From the NCBI GenBank assembly GCA_964465145.1, contig CAYXJR010000033.1, forward strand, positions 1-43,069: 43,069 nt of DNA, read 5' to 3'. Position 1 is the stretch's first letter. Each line of letters opens with the position of its first letter. This document shows, piece by piece, positions 25,092-33,276 of the stretch. Made by a program: the position numbers and the translations under genes. Origin of the DNA: JAUVKA01 sp964465145 (lineage in GTDB: Bacteria; Bacteroidota; Bacteroidia; Bacteroidales; UBA12481). A model generated the notes under the pieces. It ran no database searches. It was not told the origin of the DNA and saw nothing but the letters and a program-made list of their open reading frames with translations.

Positions 25092-25793
25092 ATGCAAGAA
25101 GGTAGGTATTCAGAATACCGGTTCGAAAGAAAGTTCGTAACAAACCAGTTTGATGAACATGGCCTGGCACACCTGATTCGTTTTCATCCCGCTTTTTTTC
25201 GAGAGATCTTTTGGGAGCGACAGGTCAACAATATTTATTTTGATACTCCAGCCCTGCAATATTTTTACGATAACGTTGTGGGTAAGAGTGAGAGAAGAAA
25301 AGTACGTATAAGATGGTATGGCCAATCAGAAGGGTATATTGAAAAGCCTGTCATCGAATTTAAAATTAAATCCGGAACCCTGGGCAGAAAAACCAATTTT
25401 GATCTGGCTCCTATTGACCTGGATGGAGAATTAGGACTTGATTATTTTCAGAACCTCTTTAAGGTATCCGGCTTACCGGAATATGTTCTTGAGGAGCTTA
25501 ATGGCCTTAAACCAAGTTTATTAAATAATTATAGACGGCGATATTATCGTTCGGCCGACCATAAATTCCGCTTCACTATCGATTTCGATCTGAAGTATTT
25601 TGATTTTTCCCAGAATACGCTATCCCTGAGATCGGGTAAAAGAGATCTTCAAAATACAATCCTGGAATTAAAATATCATCAGGATGACGATGAGGAGGCC
25701 AAAGAAGTGTCACAGTATATACCTTTTAGGCTTAGCAAGAGTTCAAAATATGTTAATGGGATTGCAATAATCAGAAATAACCTTGCAGTATGA
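25092..25793 (+). CDS. VTC-domain polyphosphate polymerase-like protein
   Basis: The 233-residue protein shows the VTC tunnel-fold pattern: YRFERKFVTNQFDE (basic tunnel entry), ERQVNNIYFDTPALQYFYD, SERRKVRIRWYG, then PVIEFKIKSGTLGRKT, and finally RFTIDFDL and a TILELKYH strand carrying the acidic metal ligands. In yeast, VTC4 makes polyphosphate from ATP; many bacterial VTC proteins have unknown products. There is no SPX domain and no membrane helix, so it may act with the upstream DUF4956 protein. The stop overlaps the start of a large inverted repeat (25793-25838). Polymer identity is not predictable from sequence. Confidence 0.85.
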   Translation: MQEGRYSEYRFERKFVTNQFDEHGLAHLIRFHPAFFREIFWERQVNNIYFDTPALQYFYDNVVGKSERRKVRIRWYGQSEGYIEKPVIEFKIKSGTLGRKTNFDLAPIDLDGELGLDYFQNLFKVSGLPEYVLEELNGLKPSLLNNYRRRYYRSADHKFRFTIDFDLKYFDFSQNTLSLRSGKRDLQNTILELKYHQDDDEEAKEVSQYIPFRLSKSSKYVNGIAIIRNNLAV

Positions 25794-25838
25794 TTACCTA
25801 TCCCCCGGCCCCTTTCCTGAAAACAGGGGATGGGTAAT
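25793..25838. repeat. Large inverted repeat between convergent VTC and response-regulator genes
   Basis: Arms ATTACCTATCCCC (25793-25805) and GGGGATGGGTAAT (25826-25838) pair over 13 positions with one G-U wobble around a 20-base loop that has extra C and G tracts. It lies between two convergent genes, so a bidirectional terminator or a REP-like element is plausible. There is no T-tract, which weakens the rho-independent terminator reading. Confidence 0.55.
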
Positions 25839-25853
25839 GATGGGGGATGCGCC

Positions 25854-27020
25854 TTACCCCGATATTGGAGCTGCATACAACTGAACATCCTGCCCTGTAA
25901 TAATATTCGAACACAATATCACCAAACGCTCCATTACATTACGTAATTCCCGGATATTACCGGTCCAATTAACTTTTTGGAGTTCATCAATAGCATCCTT
26001 AGTGATCTGCTTCTCCGGAAGCCCCATTTCTGCGCAAATCTCCTTGATAAAATGGCCTACCAATTCAGGGATGTCGTCTTTCCGTTCGTTCAGAGATGGT
26101 ACCTTAATCAGGATAACACTAATCCGATGGTAAAGGTCCTCCCGGAATTTCTTGTACTCAATCTCCTCTCTCATATTCTTATTTGTGGCGGCAATAATGC
26201 GCACATCAACATAGATGTCCTTATCTCCTCCAACGCGCGTAATCTTGTTTTCCTGCAGTGCCCGCAAAACTTTAGCCTGGGCTGACAGGCTCATATCTCC
26301 GATTTCGTCCAGGAATAATGTGCCACCGTTTGCTTGCTCAAATTTACCCTTCCTCTGTTTATGAGCTGAGGTGAAGGACCCTTTTTCGTGCCCAAACAAT
26401 TCACTCTCGATAAGCTCGGCTGGGATGGCTGCACAGTTCACTTCAATAAAAGGCATGGCAGAACGTTGGCTTTTTTCATGTAACTGTCGTGCAACCAGTT
26501 CTTTGCCTGTGCCATTCCCTCCGGTAATAAGTACTTTTGCATCGGTAGGGGCAACACGGTTGATCATTTCCCTGACCTTACCCATTGTTGATGATTCCCC
26601 AACCATCCTGTATTTCTGGCTAACCCGCTTTTTTAAGGCACGAGTTTCTGTTATCAGGTTGGTCTTATCCATTGCATTTCTCAGAGTAATCAGCAAACGA
26701 TTCAGATCCAAAGGCTTTTCGATGAAATCATATGCACCCTTTTTGATCGCTTCAACAGCAGTATCAACCGTTCCATGTCCTGTGATCATTATAACCTGGG
26801 CATCGATCAATGAATTCCTGATCTGATCAAGTACTTCCATCCCGTCAATACCTGGCATCTTGATGTCGCAAAGCACGATGTCATAGTTTTTATCTTTAAC
26901 CATCTCCAATCCAACATGACCATCTTCAGCCAGATCCACTTCATGCTTCTCATACTCCAAAACTTCTTTTAAAGTATTTCGGATTGCCCGCTCATCATCT
27001 ATCACTAATATGCTTGCCAT
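25854..27020 (-). CDS. Sigma-54-type response regulator without C-terminal HTH
   Basis: The 388-residue protein has a receiver domain (1-120) with phospho-acceptor D52 in VLCDIKMPGIDG and K102 in EKP. A central AAA+ domain follows with Walker A TGGNGTGKE (167-174), FLDEIGDMSL, and a loop reading GSFTSA (214-219) where sigma-54 activators normally have GAFTGA. The frame ends about 10 residues after the AAA+ lid (LYAAPISG), so there is no Fis-type DNA-binding domain. It might act in solution, or with a separate DNA-binding partner. No cognate histidine kinase is visible. It is followed on the same strand, with 13 bases between, by nothing else, and the ABC permease lies upstream. Confidence 0.88.
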   Translation of the reverse strand: MASILVIDDERAIRNTLKEVLEYEKHEVDLAEDGHVGLEMVKDKNYDIVLCDIKMPGIDGMEVLDQIRNSLIDAQVIMITGHGTVDTAVEAIKKGAYDFIEKPLDLNRLLITLRNAMDKTNLITETRALKKRVSQKYRMVGESSTMGKVREMINRVAPTDAKVLITGGNGTGKELVARQLHEKSQRSAMPFIEVNCAAIPAELIESELFGHEKGSFTSAHKQRKGKFEQANGGTLFLDEIGDMSLSAQAKVLRALQENKITRVGGDKDIYVDVRIIAATNKNMREEIEYKKFREDLYHRISVILIKVPSLNERKDDIPELVGHFIKEICAEMGLPEKQITKDAIDELQKVNWTGNIRELRNVMERLVILCSNIITGQDVQLYAAPISG

Positions 27021-27033
27021 TATTCGTTACGCC

Positions 27034-28365
27034 TTAGTTCTTGTATTTTATCCATTTCCAAAGTTCCGCGTAACTAACCTTTTTCCCATACATCAGAATA
27101 CCAGTTTTGTAAATTTTGCCAGCCAGCCATATGGTGCCTATGAAGCTGAGTATTAGAAGTGAAGCTGATAAAATCAGTTCCCAGGCTGGGACGCCAAAAG
27201 GTAAGCGGGCCATCATAACGATGGGGGAGGTTAGTGGAATAATGGAGAACCAGAATGCCAGTGGAGCTCCGGGAGCCTGAATGGCATTAGTCATTACCAA
27301 TATTCCAAGAATTATTGGGATTGTGATGGGAAGCATAAATTGCTGTGTGTCGGTTTCATTATCAACCGCTGACCCTACCGCAGCAAAAAGTGATGAATAC
27401 AGCAGGTACCCCCCCAGGAAGTAGAAAAGAAAAGCTCCAATAATGAGAGTAAAATTAACGCTATCCAGCTTACTTAAAATTTCGGTAAAGATCTCCTGCC
27501 CCTTGCTGGCTAATTCCTGTGGAGAACTTTCCCCAATCTGCTGATCCATAACGCTGGAAACCTGCGGCATCGCCTGGGCGGTATCACCAACAATGAGCCC
27601 TTTCGCTGCGAACATCAGCCCGGCAGTTAACAGGATCCATAACAGAAACTGGGTCAGGCCAACAAGACCAATACCTATAACTTTACCCATCATCAATTGA
27701 AAAGGTTTTACTGATGATATAATTACTTCGACAATCCTGCTGGTTTTCTCTTCAATAACACCGCGCATAACCATGGCACCAAACATGAAAACAAACATGT
27801 AGATGGCGAATCCGCAAATATATCCTATCACTGTAGCCAAACCTGCTGAACTGGATTTTTCCTCCCCAGAACTAGTCCATTGAAGAGTTTCAACATTTAT
27901 GTTCGTCCTAATCCTCTTTAAAATGTCCTGTGGAACATTTTCGTTTTTTAATTTGACATTCTTAATAAAGGAGTTCAACTCATTGGAAATTTTCTCACTC
28001 ACCCCGAGAGTTGTTTGCTGATCGGAGTATAGCATTACTTTCTCTGCGTTAAGCACATTTGAGGGGATATAGAGAATTGCATAATATCCTGATGAAGGAA
28101 ATGACTCCTTCAAGGATTCAATATTTGTATCGCTGATATATTCAAATTTCAAATATTCACTTCCGGTAAGAACTTCATCGAGGATATTGGTTTCATCCAC
28201 AACAGCGATGATCTTTTTCTCAGTGTCCTCCTTCATCGCTAAATATCCGGGGACAACTAGTAAGGCCGCGAAAAGAATGGGCCCCAGGATTGACATTATG
28301 ATAAAAGACTTCTTTCTTACCCTGGAAAGGTACTCTCTTTGTATGATCAATCCGATTTTATTCAT
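27034..28365 (-). CDS. ABC transporter permease, NatB/ABC-2 type
   Basis: The 443-residue protein has a first TM helix (SFIIMSILGPILFAALLVV), a large extracytoplasmic domain of about 130 residues, then five or more helices with the ABC-2 family stretch VMRGVIEEKTSRIVEVIISSVKPFQLMMGKVIGIG. The C-terminus carries an ALWK-like amphipathic end. The EEKTxRIxEVIxxSxxP motif is shared by NatB-type sodium or other exporters. The start overlaps the end of the ATPase gene by four bases (ATGA), so the two are translationally coupled. The substrate is unknown. Confidence 0.9.
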   Translation of the reverse strand: MNKIGLIIQREYLSRVRKKSFIIMSILGPILFAALLVVPGYLAMKEDTEKKIIAVVDETNILDEVLTGSEYLKFEYISDTNIESLKESFPSSGYYAILYIPSNVLNAEKVMLYSDQQTTLGVSEKISNELNSFIKNVKLKNENVPQDILKRIRTNINVETLQWTSSGEEKSSSAGLATVIGYICGFAIYMFVFMFGAMVMRGVIEEKTSRIVEVIISSVKPFQLMMGKVIGIGLVGLTQFLLWILLTAGLMFAAKGLIVGDTAQAMPQVSSVMDQQIGESSPQELASKGQEIFTEILSKLDSVNFTLIIGAFLFYFLGGYLLYSSLFAAVGSAVDNETDTQQFMLPITIPIILGILVMTNAIQAPGAPLAFWFSIIPLTSPIVMMARLPFGVPAWELILSASLLILSFIGTIWLAGKIYKTGILMYGKKVSYAELWKWIKYKN

Positions 28366-29318
28366 GCCGGCTGAATTTTCTGATGAGACTTTTTATTCTC
28401 GATATTAGAACCTTCCACTACCCTTATAAAAATATCGTTCATGCTGGGAATTACCTCTTGAAAGGCCAGGATATCCACTACCGGGTTGATCCTGCTGATC
28501 AATTCACGGGCTACCAGCCCATTGATGTGCTTAATGGTCACCCTTTGCTGATCTCCCGAATGGGGTTCCTCGATAATATCGAAAGATGTATCCAGTGCTA
28601 AATGGATACTAGTAACATCACCCTTAAATGTAAGGCTGTAAGTGTCTGGCTTAAACCTGTTTCGAATCTCGTTGATTTGCCCGCCCAGAATTGTTTTCCC
28701 ATTATTTATCAAGGCGATATGGTCACATAGTTCTTCAACGGATGCCATGTTATGTGTGGAAAAAATAATGGTGGCACCTTTTTTCTGAAGTTCAAGAATT
28801 TCTTCTTTGATCAGATTAGCATTGATTGGGTCGAAGCCGGAAAAAGGTTCATCAAATATCAGCAAACTGGGTTCATGGAGTACGGTAATAATGAATTGTA
28901 CTTTTTGCTGCATCCCTTTAGAAAGTTCTTCCACTTTCTTATCCCACCATGCCTGGATCTCAAACTTTTCGAACCAGTATTTAAGCTTTCGAAGACCATC
29001 CTGTTTGCTGACTCCTTTCAACTGCACAAGGTAAAGCGCCTGCTCCCCTATTTTCATCTTCTTATAAAGTCCGCGTTCCTCCGGCAAGTAGCCGATCCGC
29101 CTTACATCCTCTCCCCTTAACACCTTGCCATTAAGGTATACAACTCCTGAATCAGGCGCCGTAATTTGGTTAATTATCCGTATAAGTGTGGTTTTCCCTG
29201 CACCATTTGGTCCCAGTAGCCCAAAAATACTTTTTTCCGGAACAGCAATGGTCACATCATCAAGCGCCAGGTGGTTGGAGAATCGTTTAACAACATTATT
29301 AGCATTGAAGAAGTCCAT
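28362..29318 (-). CDS. ABC transporter ATP-binding protein, NatA-type
   Basis: The 318-residue ATPase shows Walker A LLGPNGAGKTT, the Q-loop in a GYLPEERGLYKKM context, the signature LSKGMQQKVQ (Lys replacing the more common Gly/Ser of LSGGQ), Walker B LLIFDEPFSGFDP, and H-loop STHNM. A C-terminal extension of about 100 residues (VTSIHLALDT to FIRVVEG) matches the regulatory tail of NatA-type exporters. It pairs with the adjacent permease through a four-base overlap. The substrate is unknown. Confidence 0.93.
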   Translation of the reverse strand: MDFFNANNVVKRFSNHLALDDVTIAVPEKSIFGLLGPNGAGKTTLIRIINQITAPDSGVVYLNGKVLRGEDVRRIGYLPEERGLYKKMKIGEQALYLVQLKGVSKQDGLRKLKYWFEKFEIQAWWDKKVEELSKGMQQKVQFIITVLHEPSLLIFDEPFSGFDPINANLIKEEILELQKKGATIIFSTHNMASVEELCDHIALINNGKTILGGQINEIRNRFKPDTYSLTFKGDVTSIHLALDTSFDIIEEPHSGDQQRVTIKHINGLVARELISRINPVVDILAFQEVIPSMNDIFIRVVEGSNIENKKSHQKIQPA

Positions 29319-29353
29319 CCAGAGGGGTAGTTTTTAGTTAATTACATACAAAT

Positions 29354-30505
29354 TTATTCAAATATATCTCTCATCCGCTTAAAGAAGCCCCGTTCTGCTG
29401 CGCTGGGAGCAGGTATGAAATTTGTCGTACCCTTAAAGGTCTCCATCACCTTCTTTTCATCCCGGTTAAGACTTTTGGGTACCCAAACATTTATCTTGAC
29501 CAGCAAATCACCTCTGCCATAGCCGTTGACCTCAGGTATACCTTTCCCTTTTAGTCTGAGAATTTTACCAGGCTGGGTTCCAGCCTCCACCCTGACTTTA
29601 ACTCTACCATCTACAGTGGGGATTTCTACAGGAGCTCCCAGAACTGCTTCTGGAAATGAGATGAAAAGATTATATAAGAGATCATTCCCATCACGAACCA
29701 GATCAGGATGTTCAATTTCCTGAATAGCAACCAGGAGGTCACCATTAATACCACCTCTACGGGCTGCATTCCCTTTGCCACCAACAGAAAGCTGCATGCC
29801 ATCAACAACCCCGGCCGGAATATTAAGAGAGATGATCTCCTCATCTTTGACAACCCCTTCCCCGTAGCAGGCAGTGCATTTTTGAGTGATAATTTTCCCT
29901 TCTCCTGCACAGCTAGGGCAGACTCCGGTAGTTTGCATCTGCCCCAGGAAGGTGTTGCTGATACGGGTCACCTGACCCGCTCCTTTACATGTGGAACAGG
30001 TTGAATAAGATGAACCATGTGCTGCACCCAAACCATTACACTCCTTACAGGCTACATGTTTTTTTACCTTGATTTTTTTCTCTGTGCCTTTGACAATCTC
30101 ATCCAAAGTCAGTTTTACCTTGACTCTGAGGTTTGATCCACGGTTAACCTGATGGCCCCTTCCAGAACGGCCGGATCTTCCAAACCCGCCAAAACCAAAA
30201 TCTCCAAAAATATCGCCGAAAGAAGAGAATATATCTTCAATATTCATACCCCCCGCACCAAATCCAGAACTTCCAGCTCCCCCAAGTCCGGCGTGTCCGA
30301 ATTGATCATATTTCGCCTTCTTTTCTGGATTAGATAAAACCTGGTAAGCTTCTGCAGCAGCTTTGAAACTTTCCTCAGCCTCCTTATTTCCTGGGTTTTT
30401 ATCAGGATGGAATTTCAGCGCTTGCTGGCGGTAGGCTTTTTTAATTTCTTCCGCTGTTGCAGTTTTTGCTACTTCTAATATTTCGTAATAGTCACGTTTT
30501 CCCAT
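29354..30505 (-). CDS. dnaJ: Chaperone protein DnaJ
   Basis: The 383-residue type I J-protein carries a J domain with HPD at 33-35, a Gly/Phe-rich region (FGHAGLGGAGSSGFGAGGM), four CxxCxGxG zinc-finger repeats (CKECNGLG, CSTCKGAG, CPSCAGEG, CTACYGEG), and a C-terminal substrate-binding barrel. It stimulates DnaK ATPase activity and delivers unfolded substrates. grpE lies just upstream on the same strand (29-base gap). dnaK itself is not in this window. Confidence 0.97.
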   Translation of the reverse strand: MGKRDYYEILEVAKTATAEEIKKAYRQQALKFHPDKNPGNKEAEESFKAAAEAYQVLSNPEKKAKYDQFGHAGLGGAGSSGFGAGGMNIEDIFSSFGDIFGDFGFGGFGRSGRSGRGHQVNRGSNLRVKVKLTLDEIVKGTEKKIKVKKHVACKECNGLGAAHGSSYSTCSTCKGAGQVTRISNTFLGQMQTTGVCPSCAGEGKIITQKCTACYGEGVVKDEEIISLNIPAGVVDGMQLSVGGKGNAARRGGINGDLLVAIQEIEHPDLVRDGNDLLYNLFISFPEAVLGAPVEIPTVDGRVKVRVEAGTQPGKILRLKGKGIPEVNGYGRGDLLVKINVWVPKSLNRDEKKVMETFKGTTNFIPAPSAAERGFFKRMRDIFE

Positions 30506-30534
30506 AATCTCTCATTAAGCAATCGGCTCAGAAC

Positions 30535-31146
30535 TTATTCTCCAACAATAACTTTTGCAAACCGTACCACCTTGCCGTGCAGGTAATAACCTCTTTCAAT
30601 GACATCCACTACTTTCCCTTTGAGCTCAGGATCTGAAGCTGGGATTTTAGTAATAGCCTCATGAACATCGGTGTCAAAATCAGCCATCATAGAATCAACT
30701 TCTTGAACTCCATTCTGAGTCAGAAACTCCTGGAATTTTCCGTAGATCAGTTCCATCCCTTCCTTCAGGGCTTCTGAATCCTTGGCCTCACGTATTGATA
30801 CCATTGCTCTTTCAAGGTTATCTATTATGGGAAGCAAATTAAGAATAACCTGTTCCCCACCAGTTTTCACCAGTTCCATTTTCTCCCGGAGTGTACGCTT
30901 TCGGTAATTATCGAACTCAGCAGTTAATCGTAGGTACCTGTCCTGCATCTCAGCAAGGGCATGCTGGCTTTCTGCAAGTCTCTTTTTTGCCTTTGCCTGG
31001 CTTGAACCTGCACCTTTATTCCTGCTCAAGGGTGATTCTCCTTTTTCTGTGCTTTTTGCTTCTTTTTTCTGAGTAATATCCTGGATTTCATCATGGTTTT
31101 GATCGACTTCCTCCGTAACGTTTCCCTGTTTCTCCGTTGCTTCCAT
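30535..31146 (-). CDS. grpE: Nucleotide exchange factor GrpE
   Basis: The 203-residue protein has an acidic and Lys-rich N-terminus, a long coiled-coil helix (about 70-140, LRLTAEFDNYRKRTLREK), and a C-terminal beta domain ending GKVVDVIERGYYLHGKVVR (VxxVLxxGYxLxxxVxRxAxVxV of the family). GrpE dimers open the DnaK nucleotide pocket. The N-terminal region is low in complexity and longer than average. It is the first gene of the grpE-dnaJ pair. Confidence 0.95.
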   Translation of the reverse strand: MEATEKQGNVTEEVDQNHDEIQDITQKKEAKSTEKGESPLSRNKGAGSSQAKAKKRLAESQHALAEMQDRYLRLTAEFDNYRKRTLREKMELVKTGGEQVILNLLPIIDNLERAMVSIREAKDSEALKEGMELIYGKFQEFLTQNGVQEVDSMMADFDTDVHEAITKIPASDPELKGKVVDVIERGYYLHGKVVRFAKVIVGE

Positions 31147-31246
31147 TATCTAATAATTATTCATCATCAACATATAAAAAAATTCCCATCGGCAACAACA
31201 AAATATCTGCCAATCCTGGCTGCCGGACAATTTGGCATACCCTTAC

Positions 31247-32551
31247 TTAAATACGTGTTATTTTGGCTCCAATACGATTCAGCCTTGTGTCAATGAATTG
31301 GTAACCCCGGTCGATCTGCTCCACATTGTGAATAATACTGCTTCCTTCGGCACTCAGAGCGGCTATGAGCAGGGCCACTCCCGCCCGGATATCGGGAGAT
31401 GACATGGTGGTACCACGAAGGGAATATTGACGGTCGAGCCCGATTACCGTTGCCCGGTGGGGATCACATAAAATTATCTGGGCACCCATATCAATTAGCT
31501 TGTCTACAAAGAAAAGACGACTCTCAAACATCTTCTGGTGAATCAAAACAGAACCGGCAGCCTGTGTAGCAACCACCAAAAAGACCGACAATAGGTCTGG
31601 AGTGAGCCCTGGCCAGGGTGCATCGGAAATACTCATAATCGATCCATCCATGAAGGTCTCAATTTTGTAATGGTCATGGGCGGGAACATGAATGCCATCT
31701 GCATGTTTTTCCAGGTGAATTCCCAGCCTTTCAAATGATCTTGGGATAATACCTAACTGATCAATGGATGCGGGACGAATGGTGATAGCGGAACCGGTTA
31801 AGGCAGCTAATCCTATAAAACTGCCAATTTCAATCATATCAGGCAGAATCGTATGGGTTGTTCCAAGTAATTCCTGAACACCTTCGATCAGAAGCAGATT
31901 AGACCCAAGTCCTTTGATGTACGCTCCCATGCTGATCAGCATTTTGCATAATTGTTGAACATAGGGCTCGCAGGCTGCATTATAAATACTGGTTTTTCCG
32001 GGAGTGAGAACGGCCAGCATCACAAGGTTGGCAGTGCCTGTAACAGAAGCTTCCTCCATTAGCATTTCTGCACCCTTAAGTTTTACCGCTTTTAAAACAT
32101 AACTACCCTTAACAGGTTGATATATAATTTCGACACCCAGCTTAGAAAACCCATTAAAGTGTGTGTCGAGCCTGCGTCTCCCAATCTTATCCCCGCCTGG
32201 TTGGGGCATAACTGCATGTCCCAGCCTGGCAAGTAAAGGACCCATGATCATTACCGATCCTCTAAGGCGGGTGGCCTGTTCTTTGAATTCATCGCTTTCC
32301 AAAAATTCCGGACTAATGTTCTCAGCCCTAAAACTCCAGCTACCAGAGCCCATTTCCTTAACTTCAACGCCTATTATCTCCAATAGCTTAATAAGGTTCC
32401 GAACATCGCTGATTTCAGGAATATTGTGAACAATCACTTCCTTCGGAGTCAGGAGTACAGCAGAAATAATTTGCAGAGCCTCATTCTTTGCCCCTTGTGG
32501 GTTTAATTCACCTGAAAGTTTTCTGCCGCCTTCAATTTTGAAAGTAGCCAT
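31247..32551 (-). CDS. murA: UDP-N-acetylglucosamine 1-carboxyvinyltransferase, Asp-type active site
   Basis: The 434-residue enzyme performs the first committed step of peptidoglycan synthesis, adding enolpyruvate to UDP-GlcNAc. It has the EPSP-synthase-like fold with catalytic K22 (GAKNEALQI) and the active-site loop QPGGDKIGRRRLDTHF. In most bacteria that loop holds a Cys (GGCAIG) that is alkylated by fosfomycin. Here D121 takes its place, which predicts intrinsic resistance to that drug. The start at 32551 (MATFKIEGGRKLSGEL) is standard. It is downstream of the DUF4290 gene on the same strand (17-base gap), a frequent pairing in Bacteroidota. Confidence 0.95.
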   Translation of the reverse strand: MATFKIEGGRKLSGELNPQGAKNEALQIISAVLLTPKEVIVHNIPEISDVRNLIKLLEIIGVEVKEMGSGSWSFRAENISPEFLESDEFKEQATRLRGSVMIMGPLLARLGHAVMPQPGGDKIGRRRLDTHFNGFSKLGVEIIYQPVKGSYVLKAVKLKGAEMLMEEASVTGTANLVMLAVLTPGKTSIYNAACEPYVQQLCKMLISMGAYIKGLGSNLLLIEGVQELLGTTHTILPDMIEIGSFIGLAALTGSAITIRPASIDQLGIIPRSFERLGIHLEKHADGIHVPAHDHYKIETFMDGSIMSISDAPWPGLTPDLLSVFLVVATQAAGSVLIHQKMFESRLFFVDKLIDMGAQIILCDPHRATVIGLDRQYSLRGTTMSSPDIRAGVALLIAALSAEGSSIIHNVEQIDRGYQFIDTRLNRIGAKITRI

Positions 32552-32568
32552 GTTTTATTTTTTGACTT

Positions 32569-33180
32569 TTATCTCCCTCCGTTTTTCGAGTGATGAGTTT
32601 TAGCCTTTTTCTTTTTTGGGGGACGGCTTTCTTTGGGATCAACCAGGCTAACTCCCTCCTTAACACTCAAACGGCCTTCGGATAGTTTCTTTATGGCTTT
32701 GAAAATAACATCGTCGGCAACACCCTCCTTGTTCCAGGTGATATGAGATATTTTCATATGATTAGTTATGAACCGTACAAAGTCATCCTTCATATCCCCT
32801 TCCTCCATTTCAAGAGCCTTTTGAATGAGCCTCTCCACAATCCCTCCATAATGCTTAAAGCGGATCTGGCTTGAAGGATAGGGTAAGGAATCCGGTTTCT
32901 TTTCAAAATGTTCTTTTTCAGGCACCTCGAAAGGCGCATCAATATCCAGTTTAAAATCAGCGATAAAGTGAAGGTGATCCCATAATTTGTGTTTGAAATC
33001 ACGGTTCTCTTTTAAATTTGGATTAAGATTCCCCATTACCTGAATAATCGTATTGGCGGCCAGATTACGACTTTCCTTGTCTTTTAAGGTGATGGCGTGG
33101 TTAACCATTTTCTGAATATTTCTGCCATATTCAGGCAGTATCAGTTTCTCTCTTTGTGTATTATAATCCATAAATGACAT
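32569..33180 (-). CDS. DUF4290 protein
   Basis: The 203-residue soluble protein opens MSFMDYNTQREKLILPEYGR and includes RNLAANTIIQVMGNLNP and then HKLWDHLHFIADFKLDI, all characteristic of DUF4290, a family found mostly in Bacteroidota. The C-terminus is strongly basic (RPPKKKKAKTHHSKNGGR), possibly nucleic-acid or membrane binding. The function is unknown. It is immediately upstream of murA and likely co-transcribed. The ATG at 33171 is an alternative start. Confidence 0.85.
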   Translation of the reverse strand: MSFMDYNTQREKLILPEYGRNIQKMVNHAITLKDKESRNLAANTIIQVMGNLNPNLKENRDFKHKLWDHLHFIADFKLDIDAPFEVPEKEHFEKKPDSLPYPSSQIRFKHYGGIVERLIQKALEMEEGDMKDDFVRFITNHMKISHITWNKEGVADDVIFKAIKKLSEGRLSVKEGVSLVDPKESRPPKKKKAKTHHSKNGGR

Positions 33181-33276
33181 ATGTTTAAAAGATACCCTGG
33201 AGGGACCTTTGAACTCTATAACGAGCGAAAGACTCGGTTGGTACCTGGTGCAAATATACGGGTTTTACATCAAACT

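Noticed and set aside
26371..26826. A 151-codon plus-strand open frame inside the response regulator gene
   Set aside because: Antisense shadow of the AAA+ domain; no initiation signal and no family features.
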